Below are positions 13,801 through 28,800 of a stretch of DNA of 64,000 nt, one piece after another. The stretch is from Plazaster borealis (Eukaryota > Echinodermata > Asteroidea > Forcipulatida > Labidiasteridae): assembly GCA_021014325.1 (NCBI GenBank), contig CM037458.1, positions 23,357,063-23,421,062 of the forward strand, written 5' to 3'. The notes below the pieces were generated by a model. That model saw only the letters and a list, made by a program, of their open reading frames with translations, made no database searches and was not told where the DNA came from. Position 1 is the first letter of the stretch. Every line of letters starts with the position of its first letter. The position numbers and the translations under genes were made by a program.

Positions 13801-16800
13801 ACACTTTGAACAACTCCATATCGACTCTAACCTTGTCCACCTTGACACAACCTTTTTGCCTGGTTTGTACAAACGAGCAGAGAACAATTATTTTGGAAAC
13901 GATGCCTGAAGCATCTGCAGCATCCTATAATTATCCATATAGGACTCCTATACTATTTGGCATGGGGTGGTTTGTTTAGAATTTACCCATCCTTATTTGA
14001 CAGGATTATTTCACTTCAAAAGAAATGCATTAGGAATGCCTGCCATGTAAAATACAATGCACATACTTCACCTCTTTGTTTTAAGTTTAAAATCCTCAAG
14101 TTCGAGGAAGTTTATAATGTTCAGATTGTTTCACACTATTGTGATTATTTTCATAAATTGCTTCCTGAAAATTTAAGCAATGATTTATTTTTTCCGTTAA
14201 ACCAAGATATACATTTTTATACAACCCGCCAAAGTAACCTCATACATGTCCAAAGTACTTGTCGGCTTGATATTGCTTTGGCTAATTATAGATTCGTTTT
14301 GCCTATCATTGTCAATTCTCTTCCTCCTATTTTGAGACATGATTTGACAAAGATGTCTAAACAATTGTTTATGAAGCATTTAAAGGAATTTTATTTGACA
14401 AGTACAAGAATTTCGTTTGTATTAACCTTAATTGCTTTTCTTGCCCATAGGAGCTTGGCATTATTTATTCTTAGTTTAATAGTATTATATTGTATTGTGA
14501 TTTTTTGCAACTGATATGAATTGTTTACTCTTAACCGCATCTACCTTTTTGTAATTTGACAGCAGTCTTGGGTGCTCCACCACAGAAGGCCTTGTCCTTC
14601 TCTCGGATGACACCCCCATTCATACGTATTTATTCAATATTGTGTAACTCGGTTTTGTCTATTTTTTATTTAGTCTATCACCTTGTATGAATTGATATAA
14701 TTTGTTGTATGAATGGAAATAAAACAAACAAACAAACAAACAATACTAAATTTTGGAGCGTCGCGGCAGTATATATGGCAAAATAAAGGATGACATGTGA
14801 CGTGTGTTCCACCAATCACTGACAAGGATCTGTGTGTACAGTCTATAAAACATATCATTGTACTTCATCCTAAGGGATTTCCACTCGCAGCCTTTATAAA
14901 AACATTTTAATGTAAAATTAATATCTATCTTATTCAGATATTCAAAAAGAATTATACATAAATGGCATATAAGTGACCTGCACTGTTGACTGTAGCTGCT
15001 GAAGATTCACCATATGGCTGTACTCTATATTTCCCATTCATAACCAATGAAGTGGATAATACTATTTCTATACCTGTATTATGATTTATGTAATTAATAC
15101 GGGAGGTAGTGACCTGCATATTATGTACATAGATTTAAGTGGTAAAACATACACTCTAAACTACTCTGGGAGCTGTCACGTTATCACTTTACACCTTAAA
15201 TATAGTGTAACCAGTTGACTTTCCAGAATGCTAGATCCATCCAGACTTGGAGTTGGCGAAGATTTCTCCAAATCACTGAGGAGTCTCTCCATCATAGGGG
15301 AAAATGACACGAAATGTAGGTGCTCTGCTTTTGTTTTTATTTTACATCCTTCTCAAGTCTTTTTTCCGTAGTTCAGGATAGTGATTTATAGTTAAATCGT
15401 ACAAGTGAATAAATTGACTGGATCTTGTGTCAAGTATACTTGAGATGCACCTTTCGTTTACGTGACCAGAAACCAGTAATTATGCGTACGTCATGTGTGT
15501 GTGATTTTAAGGGCTTTGGCTGTTTCTGTCTGGCTACTTCTGCTGCAACAATGTTGATGAAAAGGCATCTGTAGTGATCTAGCCTAAGTCACTGATGAAG
15601 CCAGTTAACCAGGTCTTATAGCCCAAGGTTTTCCCACCCATTTGTGAATTGCTCTACACAGACAGCCTGACTGGAGTTCTGACTGGAATGAACAGTCTAG
15701 TCAATTGATTGATTTACATTCAAATCAGTACAAACACTTAGTAATTCACAGTAAATAAACCAACAATAATTTCATGAATTTTCCCCGCACAGCAAATATC
15801 CAGAAACCTGCTGTGTTCGGGAAATTATAATGAATTAAACGTCTTAGCCAAGCTGTACAAAAATGTCCGTGCGGAAATGAAAAACAAAAATCATACATCA
15901 TTATCGGTCCATTTGTTGTTGTTTTTTCTGGCGAGGTTTTTATTTCATTATGCGCATTATTCAAGATTATTGATTTATATTATGATCTGGAGCGGAGATT
16001 CTTTCTAAACTCTGTGCTTGGCTTGATCTCCTCTGTGGAGAAGCCAAGGATATTAATCAAGTGGTGTTTCATCTTCAACGATTCCCAATAGTCTGGTTCC
16101 CACAACCTTTAGGAAAGTGTGATACACTGATATCATGCGTAGATTTTGGGCTTAGTTGGTCTTTAGTTAAAGGTGCATGGCCTGTTTTTCGCCAAAATAA
16201 ATTTTGTTTTGTAATTTTTTCTCTGAAGAAATTATGACAGATGCTGTTTCAAAACGAAAAACACACAGACTTTTGATATGCCACAGAAAATGCACAAAGT
16301 ACATGCAAAAATGTTTTTACACGGCTGATGGACATGTGCTAATGTCAGGATCCTAGCAAGTTTTTAATTGACAACCACTTATCATTGGAGATTTGTTCTA
16401 GTAATACCTAAAGCTTGAAACATTCTTCAATATATAAAAACAGCTATTTCAAATTTTTATCTAAACTTTCGCATTAAATCAGCAACAATTTTGATCTAGC
16501 ACCTGTAAATACACCATTCTCAAAGCGATATTAAAGGTTACAAAATAATATTAAAGGTTACAAAATAATGTTGGGTTTTTCTAGACACTATACTTTATCA
16601 AATTTAGGGAAGAAAATATCCAGTGAAATTTCATATGTAAAAGTGGTCTCTATGATGACACCAAATTGGCAAATTAATCGGACTTTCATTTGGTTTGAAT
16701 GGCTTTCTTTCTTGACTTTCTATGCCAGTTTGACAAATGTTAAAACCCCAAATACTGTGTTAAACAATTTCACTGAGAAAACAACTGTTGTTGCCTGCGC

Positions 16801-19800
16801 ATAAGCTAAACAAAATAATTCAATATGTAATTCTATCTCTATGTATCAAGACCTCAAATTATGATGTCTGGTGAAATTTATGGGTATTTGTGTATCACTT
16901 GCTGAATCCATTTTGGCTCAATCACAAATTGGTCCCGTCGTGACTTTGCCTCGGCAAGACAATGAACCAGTTACTGGAATTTACTTGGATTCTTAATTAT
17001 GCTTCATAAGTAATCATTACAGGCCGGAATATTCCAGCTAGATGCCATGGATGCAGCGTCTCATCTGGCCCACTGCTGCCGGCAATGCAAAAGAGATGGA
17101 CTTTTTTAATTAACGCTGCGGAACTTGAGATGGGTCCGCCGTATTTCATTGGGTTGCCTCATCACATCCATAATGAAGGAAGGAAATCGGAGATCCATGG
17201 GCCGTCTGTTGCTACTGCATAACAGTATCGAGGACTGTGTTGAAGCACTCTCTCCTCTCACTGTATGCATGTCTATGTGCAAAGACAATACGTGATCAGT
17301 AAATTCATGTAATTGATGCCCATTGCATGGTGTTGAGTTTGTATAGACTTTATAAAATAATGATATATGGATGGACGGTTGGAAATATTCTACAGTTGAT
17401 TGGGTTGAGATCCATTTTTAATGACGACCTCTGTACTATAAAAAGCTGTTGTGCTGCTCTAACAGCTTGTCGGAACTTATAATGACATCTGTGGGTTTCA
17501 AGGCATGTGCCTGATTTGAATATATAAATATGAATAGAATTCTTTACTGTGTCCGCCCTAATAATACAGATAATTGTGTTCCATTGGCAATTGGGAACAT
17601 TAAAATCACAAAACAAATACTATATTTATCAACAACCACAGTAACGACAATAACAAGTAAATACCAAATAAACAGACAATTCAGTAAAATTTACAATTTA
17701 CAAGCAATTACATCCAATTGCGAAACTTATAAGTTATTATTTTTTTTTTTTTAAGAATTGCGAAACTGAAAAATTACTTATAGGCCCACTACCCTTTCCA
17801 TCAGCTTGATTACAGAATTATACAGATAGATTGAACTGGAAACAAAAGATTTACAAAAACAAAGTGAGTTTGTTTGTGATGGGCAGACTCTAATTGTTTT
17901 TTCGGTGGGCAGATATGCTATTTCATATCTACATGATTTGTATGTTTCATACTAATCCATCCTTAGAACTATTTTAAAATCATCTTTGAAGTAAATACTA
18001 AATTAAGAGTACCAAATTCATGTTATGGACATGTATGGAATAACGTACTGTATAGTATATGGGATTTGACGCATTGCATGGTGAGGTATCAATATATATT
18101 TGGTTTGCGGTAACACCATGTGTATATCTTCTAAGAACTCACTCCGCTGCAGTGTAGTTATTAACGAGAAGTCCCCCCGATCCACATAGCGAAAGTAGTA
18201 GTCCCGCCTGATTTCCTACCTCCCGCCCAGGTAGTAGTTAATAAGCAGGACAGTTCTTTTCAGAACTGAGAAGTCTCCCGAATTCCGAATATTTTAGGAT
18301 AAAAAGCAAGACAAGTTCTCAAAGAACAAAATCTACCTAGCAAGTAGATATACACATGGTGTTACCGCAAACCAAATACATATACTGTATAGTACTAATT
18401 CATGAATCAGGGTAAACAACTGAGCTGCCAACTCTCCCAGATTCTACAGAAGGTTTCCTTGATACTAAAGCAATATCTTTCCACGTTCTGATGAACAAAT
18501 TTGACAATCTCCCTGATTATGGAATCTTTGTCCCTATTATGTTGAGTTTAACTTGAAATATCTCCCTGATTGTTGTACAAAATCTCCCTGATTGCAAGAT
18601 GCAAATGTTGGCAGCTCTGAAACTATGTCCAGAAAAATCTTCCTGAAAACGACACTGCGTAATTGTACTGCAGTGACTATTGGTGCAATTATGTCCCTGT
18701 CCGCCCCCCCTCCCACCCTTCCCTCCCAGCATCCTCTTGGTTTCCGATATCTTAAGATATCCTACAAATAGTCTGCTGTAACCACTTTACATAATATTGC
18801 TCCCCCACTCATTTGTGCCTCTAGCTTTATTGTCTTAATGTTTCATTGTACAAATGCACCGCTGCGACGACTTATTGGAATCTATACTGCGCAGGATTCA
18901 ACAGATCTGCCCACTGATGCCATGATGAGGAATTCCTTGAGTGATAAGAGAGGCCGTCTTGTAAAAGATTCACCCCTCATTTCCTCAATTGGATTACTTC
19001 CACATTATCTCCCTGGTGATTGCCAATAAGAGCTTGATACGTTCCCCCATCGAGAGGGGATGGAGTCATGACCAAGATTATTTAGTCAGACAGATGTGGG
19101 TCATAAGCATTAAAGGATTGGTTTTTGTTTTATCGGCAGACCTCCATCTTCTTATTATTATTTATTCATTGTTGTTATTATAATGTATTTCTGGTAATGA
19201 AACCAAAGATGCCTCATAAGTGAACTTAATCACTGTAGCTCGCAAGCCTGTGGAAACCTGTAAACAAGGGTGCTTGCTGTGTGAACCAGAAACACTGGGG
19301 ATAACCCCTACTCTTCCATGATAAGTGTCCTGGGTTCAACCCCTACTCTTCCATGATAAGTGTCTTGGGTTCTTTTACTGACCTACAGCTTAATGTCCCA
19401 TCTGAAGGACAAAGCAATTATGTTAAAGTATCTTGCCCATAATCGCAACTGCCACGACCAGTGTCATAGGGGACTTTGTCCCATGTATGCGTCCCCCATT
19501 ATGGTCAATAATATGGGCTGAAGGAAACTGATTCAAAAGATTGTGCTATCTGACAAACTATTTACTCAATTTGCCGTATGGGGGGACAGAATGTCTGGAA
19601 TCTCTTATCTTTACTTTCTTGAACTTAGTTGTCGTTGCATCTGTCAGCTGTTAAAGTCATCTACAAATACGTCTTAAACCTTTATGCCAATTATAGGTTG
19701 TTAACTTGCTTTGCAATAGTCCTTTTAAAGACCCATCATGTCCTCACAATATTTAATAGCATAATGAGATAATATACGACCATGTGATAAGACAATCATT

Positions 19801-22800
19801 GTCTAGAAGATGAGACATTACTGTAACATTCAACCGGTGCCCATCTTCATAAATCTGTTAAAGGCAGACAACCGATAATGAGTATTCTCTCTTGCAGGGC
19901 ACCAGTCCCGAGGTGTCATTTACTGCCCTGAATTCATCACGCTCTATTTCAGATTCGTTACCGAGGGTAACTTGCTGTAAATAAATAGAAAATATAAACG
20001 ACACACAAAGTTGGCGTTGTCTTCGCAAAAGTGTACCTAGGATTCCTTTTGACAAACTGCCCCCCCCCTTTACCTTTTGAAACAAATGATGATATTTGAG
20101 GACTAGGACTGGGACTGTTGTTGTCTGACGTTTGGGGGACATATCATCCCTCCACAGCAAGACAGATGGCTTTATCATATCTTCATTCACTTCGTTCTTT
20201 ACAGGGGAGGAACAAGGGTGATCATGTGATTTGATCCTTGCGGACATTAATTAGGTTATACCATTATTGCTGCTTAGGGACAGGGGATGAAGAGCAGTGG
20301 AAAGTTGTTATGATCTTAAGCCATTAATTTTTTTTTGTGACGAAATATTCATCCATAAAAACATCTTTGTTTTGAAAATAATAAAGCGTAACTAAAACAT
20401 TTACTCATTGTAAACAAAATTCAAGGGATTTTGTAAGAAAAAATATTGTTTAAATGCCCCCATACTCACAAAATGCATATAATATAACCACAATTTTACT
20501 CAAAATTTTATCATTGCTTTATTCATGTTTCCTTCTCTAAAACTGAAGAGATACAGTCACTTTATCTTTCGAGAGAATTTAATGAAAATCCGTTCATTGG
20601 TCTTGTCTATAACAAACAAATTCATTTGCACACCCTGATGCTTATCAACGGCATTGGAACCACTAGAGCTTCAGCAAGTTATATTCACTTGCATAATAAT
20701 TTACTTGTTGACGATCTGTGTGGGATTTCCAGGCAACGAACTGATCAGTCGATGTCTGTTTACTTTATGCCGCCCAATTTCCCTCCGAAAACATTCATCG
20801 TAATAGAGTAATGTCCTCTGTTAAGATGGAAACATGATGCATAATTTGTGGGGGGGGGGTAGCATAATCTTACACGGGATGAATTTCCCCCTTTGGGTAT
20901 TATATTAAATAACATCACCTGCGCAAAGCTAAACACATTATTAAACCACTTGAAGACTTCAAGAGCTGCTTATATTATGCAGCTTATCCTACCCCTTGTG
21001 TCTTCATTCATATTTCCAGTTCACCCCTAGTAAACAAGTACAGTATTTAAATTGTATCATAATTTGGGGTTGAATAAAGAAAAATTGACTAGAGCAGGAT
21101 TTGAACCAATGACCTCTGGATTAATGGCCAGCGCTCTACCAACTAAGCTATCTAGCCCTATGTTGGCGGTCTCCCTATTTTGTCAATATCTTTGTTCGAG
21201 GATGCCAGTCAGAAGTCAAACAACTTTTAACTGCCAGGGTTCACACCCAACTTTACGATACAGTTGGTAGCGCGCCGGCACGTTAATCCGGAGGTCGTTG
21301 GTTCAAATCCCGCTCTAGTCAATTTTTCTTTGTTCAACCCCAAATTATTAAAAATTTACCCAGTCAGTTTCCCTTGTAGTTTATTACTTGATATTTAAAA
21401 TGTATCATTAATAAATATTGTAGAGCAAAGCAGCTGGCAAGACAAAGCAAATGTTTGGTGAGACTTAAAATTAGTTTGAACTCTCAAAGAGTATGAACAA
21501 ATGGTGAACTGTTAGCAAATACCATAAGTTGAAGACGCCCTACAGTACATTTAAAAAAGACAATAATATAAAAAAATCTACTAATGTATGAATTTCTCTA
21601 CTTATACCTAACACAACTAAGGACATTAAACAAAAGGAAATAGTAGATTCTCACTTCACCACTGAGTCCTTCTTGCTGCATCCAACAGCACAATTAACAC
21701 CAATAACAGGATGAATTTGAAATGAGATGCAATGTTCAGTTTTAGATGATTATTGTTAACCTGAACTGGCAGTGTCTTGGAACGTTATTTATTGGGAACT
21801 TTGTTTTGTAACCACAGCTTTACTCCAAGGGGGATTTACATAAGTAAAAAATTTCATTGTAAAAGGTTAGTGCAGAGGAGTGTTATTCTCGTAGACTATA
21901 AAAAATAACTTTTCCAATTGACCGGAAGGAAACAACAGTTTCAAATGCCCCTCAAGTTTGCTTTAGAATCCTGACCTCAATTACATCTATCATCCGAAGT
22001 ATACCTGACTTGATTTCCCTTGGCTCTTCAATGTTGCTTTCCACCTGCCAATCGTCTGTCTTGATCGCGTTGGACGTGGGATCTAGCTCAGGAAAGCCTC
22101 TTAGGGTTCTTTGATCTGTGACAAATTAGATTTTGTTTCTAACATGTCACAGAGAGAGAGATGACTTAGGATGTGAGCCCACTTTGGTTTCACCTGTAAG
22201 ATTGACTTTGAGGAATTTTACAACCTTTGACAAGAGTTATAATCAGAATTAATGCATACCTAGGTACAATGCTATACTGTCGTCTTTGTTGAGTTCACTG
22301 TGTGCAATAATAATAGGGATTGTCATTATTTTTAAATGGGGCCAGACTAATTTGCCTTCCAGCCTCGGTTTGGTTATAGGCCTATTAGATGGAATTCGCT
22401 CGGTCCCAGCGCCTCATCCAGAGGCCCTGGGAAGGGTTGAAGTAGGAGCATTGGACCTTTCCCCCCTGACCTTATAACCCCCGGTCACCTCTTCCTGTTT
22501 ACAAAAGAGTTGACTATCAATAATAATGTAGCTTTAATTTTTAAATCCATTGCAAAGAATTATTGTCATTCTTTGCCTTGTACTAAATATAGGGCTCGGT
22601 CGCAAAATTCTTCTTGCAACTTTGGTTTAAAAAGATCGTTTGCGTACCATGGAGCCATTCATGCATATCACATCTTGTGTGTACATTATGTAAATGTGAT
22701 TGTACGCATCATGCTGATCAGCAGTACAAGATGGAAGGGAGATACATATATGGATGGAAGAGAGAAACAGGATAGCTCGACCATTGGAAGCCTTAATATG

Positions 22801-25800
22801 GGTGTTCAAAAGATCTTTATCAAATTATTCAAAAAGGGGGATGTTGGTTTGAGTTTTAACCAATAAGCCAATTATCAGTTAAAAAATTATAAGTGTTTAT
22901 TTGTTATTTGGTTTTACCCATACACCGGTGTGTGTTAAGCTCTGTATACTCGGTACATTCCTCGAGTCCTGTGAAAAAAAGTCCACAGGCGTTATTACTC
23001 TGGAGTATGCATGTGGATTTTTGTTTACAGGAATCGGAGAGAGTACTGAGAATACAGGGCTTAATACTCATCAGTGTAAGGGTAAAAACTAAAATAATAC
23101 TCATTATCCCAATGCAACTGTTGAGAAAGAGTTTTCTTGGCTTTAAACCAAGGATTCTCATTTGTTTCTCTAATGATAATACAGCACTTGTAAAAGGCAC
23201 TTTATATTTAAAAGCATCCATCTTACCTAACCTGAAGAAAACAACCTGATCATAAATTACACCCATGTGTGGAAAAATGTACTTGATTTAAGAAAACAAC
23301 CAGATCATAAATTACACGGATGTGTGGAAAAATGTACTTGATTTAAGAAAACAACCTGATCATAAATTACACCATGTGTGGAAAAATGTACTTGAAGCTA
23401 AAAGAGCCCATATAATTATGGACTACTCAGGTCTGCATAGGATTTATCATCCCGTACAAATAACAACACGGCAACTAAATACCTCTACATGAACAACCCA
23501 ATCCAATCCTCGACCGCTGTTGCCATGGCGTGCAGAATAAATTCAGTTCATCTACACTTGAGATAAGATAGCATATAAGGTATCCTTTAGAGTGAACTGT
23601 TGTGCGCCCACCAAAAAGGATACGAGATGTGTGGCAAATGAAGAATTCGATCAGCAGAAAGTTTTGCAGCAGTTGTATGCAATTGAATCCAGAGGATTCC
23701 ATTGTAAGTTGCAGTAACATACATAGATGTTGGTATTCATCTGTATTGATTTCTGAAATCCCTCATGACTTGAAGCAGAAGGAGATTTCCTTCTGAACTG
23801 TCATTCAAGAGGCAGTGTCATCTTTATTTTAAACTTTTAATGATGTACTTTGGATAAACTGGACACAAAGTCAAAACAAGATCCAAACACAAATTGCTTT
23901 GACAGTTCAGGCAGTGCTGTTTTTTTAAAAGCTCTCATTTTTAGCTTTTGAGAAAGACTCTGTGAGGGTTAAACTGTCAGGCGATTAATTTGTTTGTTCA
24001 TTTATACTATTGTTTATTTTGGTTGTTAAGCTGTTTACAACAGTTAATTTATTCATTTATTGTTTATATTTTTAAGACGAAGAATATATCATAGTGTCAG
24101 AGCCAAAACGTTGTATCTCCTAAAATAGCACTTAGGTTACGCGAGAGTTTTAAATTGTCAATTGTCGTATCTCGCTTAAAATAGCCCAAATGTACACACA
24201 AATCAAGAATGTGCCGAGACGTTTTTTGCACGGAGAATTTTTGTGCGAGATACAAATTTATGCAAAAAAAGAGATACAAAGTTTTTGCAAAAACTAGATA
24301 ACATCATTTTTGCAAAAAACATGATACAACGATTTTGCACTGACTGGACTATATTTTGAATGGGCTCTTTGATGATGCGATTAAATTTTAACACGTTTTT
24401 GTTAAATAGATGTTAAGCACAAGTTCTATTTAATAAAAAATAAGTTTAAAATCTGTTTGACATTGAAAAGAGAGGGTTGCAAAGAACTCATTCAATAATA
24501 ATGAAATCTACAAAAACCCATAGTATTCAGAATACGTCACACTCCACTGTTTTTTTCTCTCGTTTTTTTGTCCCCCAGTTGTTTTTCCTTTATACTTCTA
24601 TATAAAGGTCAATGCTGCTGTTAAAAAACTGTCCAGCTGCGTTGGGTCATCTTGAGATGCACTCATACGTGACATGCTTCCACCGATTGAAGATATCACA
24701 GGGATTTGTTGATAATTTCATGCACAAAATATGCGATGGCTATGTGACCTCATCAGAATTTAACCTGTTCAATTAAAGTTTGCATATTAGAAAATAAAAT
24801 GTTAGGCACTGATGATTTTCATTTGTTGCTGTTTGAATGCACCCCAAAACTATTAATATAATTTAAAACTAATATAATATAATTTAAAACCCTAAGGCTG
24901 TTCAAGCCACCTTTTTCACATGAGATAGAACAAAGACATTATTTAATACAGTTTGGATTTGCGTTACATAAGACAACCTTATAGGTTCAGTTCCCCGTGT
25001 AGATCTCTTTTTATTATTCTGTTAATTATGCTTTTATGCCTTAAAAGGGCCCAGTTATATTTTAAAAGAAAGATAAATTTAAAATTATTACAATTATTAT
25101 TGTTGTTACCATTATTTTATTTTTCTCCATAATTCACATAGGCACCCAAGGACCAAGTAAAACCAAACCATCACGCTAAAAGTAAACACAGATATAAAAA
25201 CGACAATAAAATGACCCTGTGGAAAAGGTAGCGGAGAATATACTAATTTATCTGTAACCGAAAGGCTCAGTCCATCATTAAACTAACATAATAGTGGACA
25301 AAGTTCATACTCAAGTGTGTCCATCTCTAAACTAAAATATGCAGGCAGCCATAACTTCAGTATGGGAACTCTCATACCTTGGAAAGCTGATGACATTTTT
25401 CTAGTTTCATTTTGTCCTCTGCACTTTCACAGCAAAAGTTGTTCTTGTCTACACATGTGGTGTGACAAATCGACATAGAAGCATACAGATTGAGGCATGG
25501 GGTGGGGGGATGCTGAAGGGGGAGGGGGAGGGGGAGGGCACCAAAGTTACTCTTTCTTTTAAATGACCCACCATATACAACATACTATAGATGTTTCTTT
25601 TGTTGGATAGTCTATTGAACTCTTTGCTACATTTTGTCTTTAAACTCATCTGCCTCATTTGCTCCGAATGTGTAACGTGCACTGGATCAGAATGTGTTAT
25701 TAAAGTTATACCTCCATCATTACACTTACATTAACAGCTAGGCCTATATGAATTCTCCTGCAATGGTTCAAAGTCCTTCGCTCAGTTAGAGACAACAAGT

Positions 25801-28800
25801 TTGGCTAATAGGCCATGTAGGAAGAAAGAAAATATACCGCGGAGCAAGTCAGCAGGGAGGGGTGAATTAGGAGAATTAATCATGATATCAGTTTATGGTC
25901 AGGCCAACTGTCCTGGTCCCGGTGCAGGGGTGCAATTAGCAGTAGGGTGTTCACCAGCTATTGGCAGGATCAAGCAGCATGGTTATCATTACCCTAACCA
26001 TGGTGACAGTTGCTCCGGAGGTCTTGGTTACCGGTGAGAATTTGTAACCGAGTTACAACTACTTTGGTAGGGTAAATAGTGCAAGATTCTGTAACATAGA
26101 GTTGCTTGGTGTAACATCATAAACTAAATGTAATGCAACACCTGACCCATAATGCTTGATGGTTGCTTGGCGTTGTGTAGAAGGATATAGTGAGGCCACT
26201 GCAACAGTAGCATGGTCTCTAACAGCGCCTTGTACCAAGACTAATTACTGTGATCATACAATAACCACATCTGTTTTTTCAATACCAAATGTACCATACT
26301 GTGGAAAAACAAATTGATTTAAAATAATCAATAAATGTTAAAATTTGTATGTAAAACAAACTGAAAGAAATGTATGTTATATTTAAAACTAATGAAGTTG
26401 GAGAACACTAAACCATGAAGTTGAAAAACACTGAACCATGAAGTTGCCACAAAAATTTATAATCTGGTCCCAGGGACAGAGCACTGGCTTTATTATCTGA
26501 ATCTTTCATACCATATAATTACAATACAACAATTTATACACACGCATGTGTAAAATCTCTTTTGGGAGTAGTGTTGGCTCTGAAAAGAGCCGGTTTGGTC
26601 TCGACGTTTCGAACAATATACTCTGCTCGTCTTCAAGAGTATACTGTTCGAAACGTCGAGACCGCACCGGCTCTTTTCAGAGCCAACACTCCAACAAAAG
26701 AGATTTTACACATGGTTGTACCTGCAAGTTTACTACTATTTATAGTTACTTCTTACTTTCAACACCATGCAAAGCTTCAAACACCACTTAATTTATACAC
26801 AGTTATTAAAATATTAAAGAAAACGATACTCCAACCAAACTGGCTGGTTGAAACACCCAGAGCTTTTCTCAGATCCTCTTGATCATATAATTATAAAACC
26901 TTCAAAAATTTAATTGAAAAGGTCCTGGTTGGTTTCTGATGTGTTTAATTCTAATACGAAGAATTAAGTTGCCAGGAGAGGCAATTTGCATATTAAATGG
27001 GGTATTTTTAGTCCCTGTGACCTCAGGGTCAGCGCAAGATATATTACTTAGGATGATTTACAAATAAAACTACCAGTACAAATTGTTTGACAATACCCTT
27101 ACAGGTTGAATATCAGACCTGTATTTTGTTTGTGGTAATTGCCCCTCCTGCATGGATACTAGTGTCTTTAAAGTATAGGATTGGTATTTATAAAAGAATA
27201 ATTAAATATCTGAAAGCTTAACAAATTTATTAAACAAAACTAACAGTACCAATACTCTAGTTCTGTCTGAAATACTGTTGTTGTTCAGAAAATAGTTTAT
27301 CAAAACACCCCACAAAAAATAACCTTTCACAATTCACCATTGCTTATTTCAATTGCAGCAATTAAAATAAGAGCTTGTATGAATGTGCACAAAAGTCCCT
27401 GACAAAAACAACTTTGTATAGTCTTCACTGAAACTTGACCACCTAAAAAATGGTTGGTTGTATGTTTATTGAAAATTACTGGATTTCAATGAGAGTCATG
27501 CATAAAAGACCAATGTTGTACTGTCCCTTTAACCTTCCGTGTAGCTAGCTTTTCCAAGGATGTGGTTACACAACCGTATTCATTTGAATATTTTGTGGGG
27601 CTCCATATGTTTCATGCTCACTTTGAATATTCTTTAGTCTGAAACAATGTTGGTCAACTATTAATTCTTTGAAAGGCATTTTATCATTGGTAAAGTGTGT
27701 GGGTGTGTAGTGATGTAGGAGTTATGGAAGTAAATTTGCTTACTACATGTTTATTCATGTCAGGGGTTGCCTGTGTGTGTCAGTTTGTCGGAAGTGTCAT
27801 ATTTGATCGTGATCAAATCAGATTAACAAATTTGTCTGATGCAGTGTGCTTCGTTGGGTTTTGCTTCACCAATCAAGCCCATTGTGATTTTAATATGTGT
27901 AAAGCTCCTCGATGGAAATGTGTAACACCAGGATGGACGCAACTAGTTCAAGCATTGTTTACTTTTGGTACAAATCTCCGCTGTGGACTGCATGCATGGG
28001 AACCAATTACGTCTTTGAGTGAGAGCATGCAATCCGCTATTGTTACCATTCTGAGCCCGACTTCAATGATATGACTTCCGCAATGCTGTAGTGAATACAT
28101 ACTTATTATATAACAGTCTATGGGATTAATAATGGCCCAGAGAGAGGATGTCTGTTGATTGTTACTGTAAAGAAACAATCTCAAAAACAGTTGCTTTGCT
28201 GACATTCACCAGTGCTGTGTAATATGGGGAACATTGCAAACGTCGTAAAGTTAAGTGAGTAAACTGTCCAGTAGAGAGACCATTAGCTTTATCAGGATTT
28301 TAGTGAAGTTGTGGTTTTAATTTTGTTGATGAAGGCAAACACACAAGTGGTAGTAACTTTCTATATTTTGGTTTTAGTCAGACATAATCCCCTTAGCATT
28401 TCATGCTATCTGACTTGGGGAAAAGATGCTTCACATCAGGGTGAAGGTTTAACCCATTTTGGGTAGTTTGAGACTGAAGTCTAAGCTGGATTAACCCCCC
28501 CCCCCCCCAGACCTGATTTGAGAGGGGTATATTATCTCCATATGAAGAGTCTTTTTTGTTCCTTCCCATTCTCAGACCATGACTTGGAAGATCTGGAGAT
28601 GCAGACGGTTCGTTACAAGCCGGAAGGAATCGACAAGCTATGCAGGTCGACAAAGTTCACAAAGAAAGAACTTCAGTTGATGTACAGAGGCTTCAAACAG
28701 GTAACTTGGTACAACCTTGAAGACCCCCCCCCCACCCCCCCCCCTGCTCCACATCTCTCCCTGATCACCGTCATCATGGTACATAAAGGTATCTCACCTT

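Larger units (their letters stand above)
7859..28575 (+). other. KCNIP intron 1, 20.7 kb
   Basis: GT-AG intron holding most of the window's first half: palindromic elements, two tandem SINE copies, a LINE 3' end at 13.9-14.75 kb, a tRNA-like inverted element at 21.06-21.35 kb, a 55-bp triple repeat at 23.2 kb and scattered simple repeats. No other gene was recognised. Vertebrate KCNIP genes use alternative first exons, so others could lie here unseen. Confidence 0.75.

Noticed and set aside
25801..26037. Plus-strand frame with GC-rich, gene-like composition
   Set aside because: No family recognised and no convincing acceptor or donor in a consistent phase with KCNIP exons 1 and 2.
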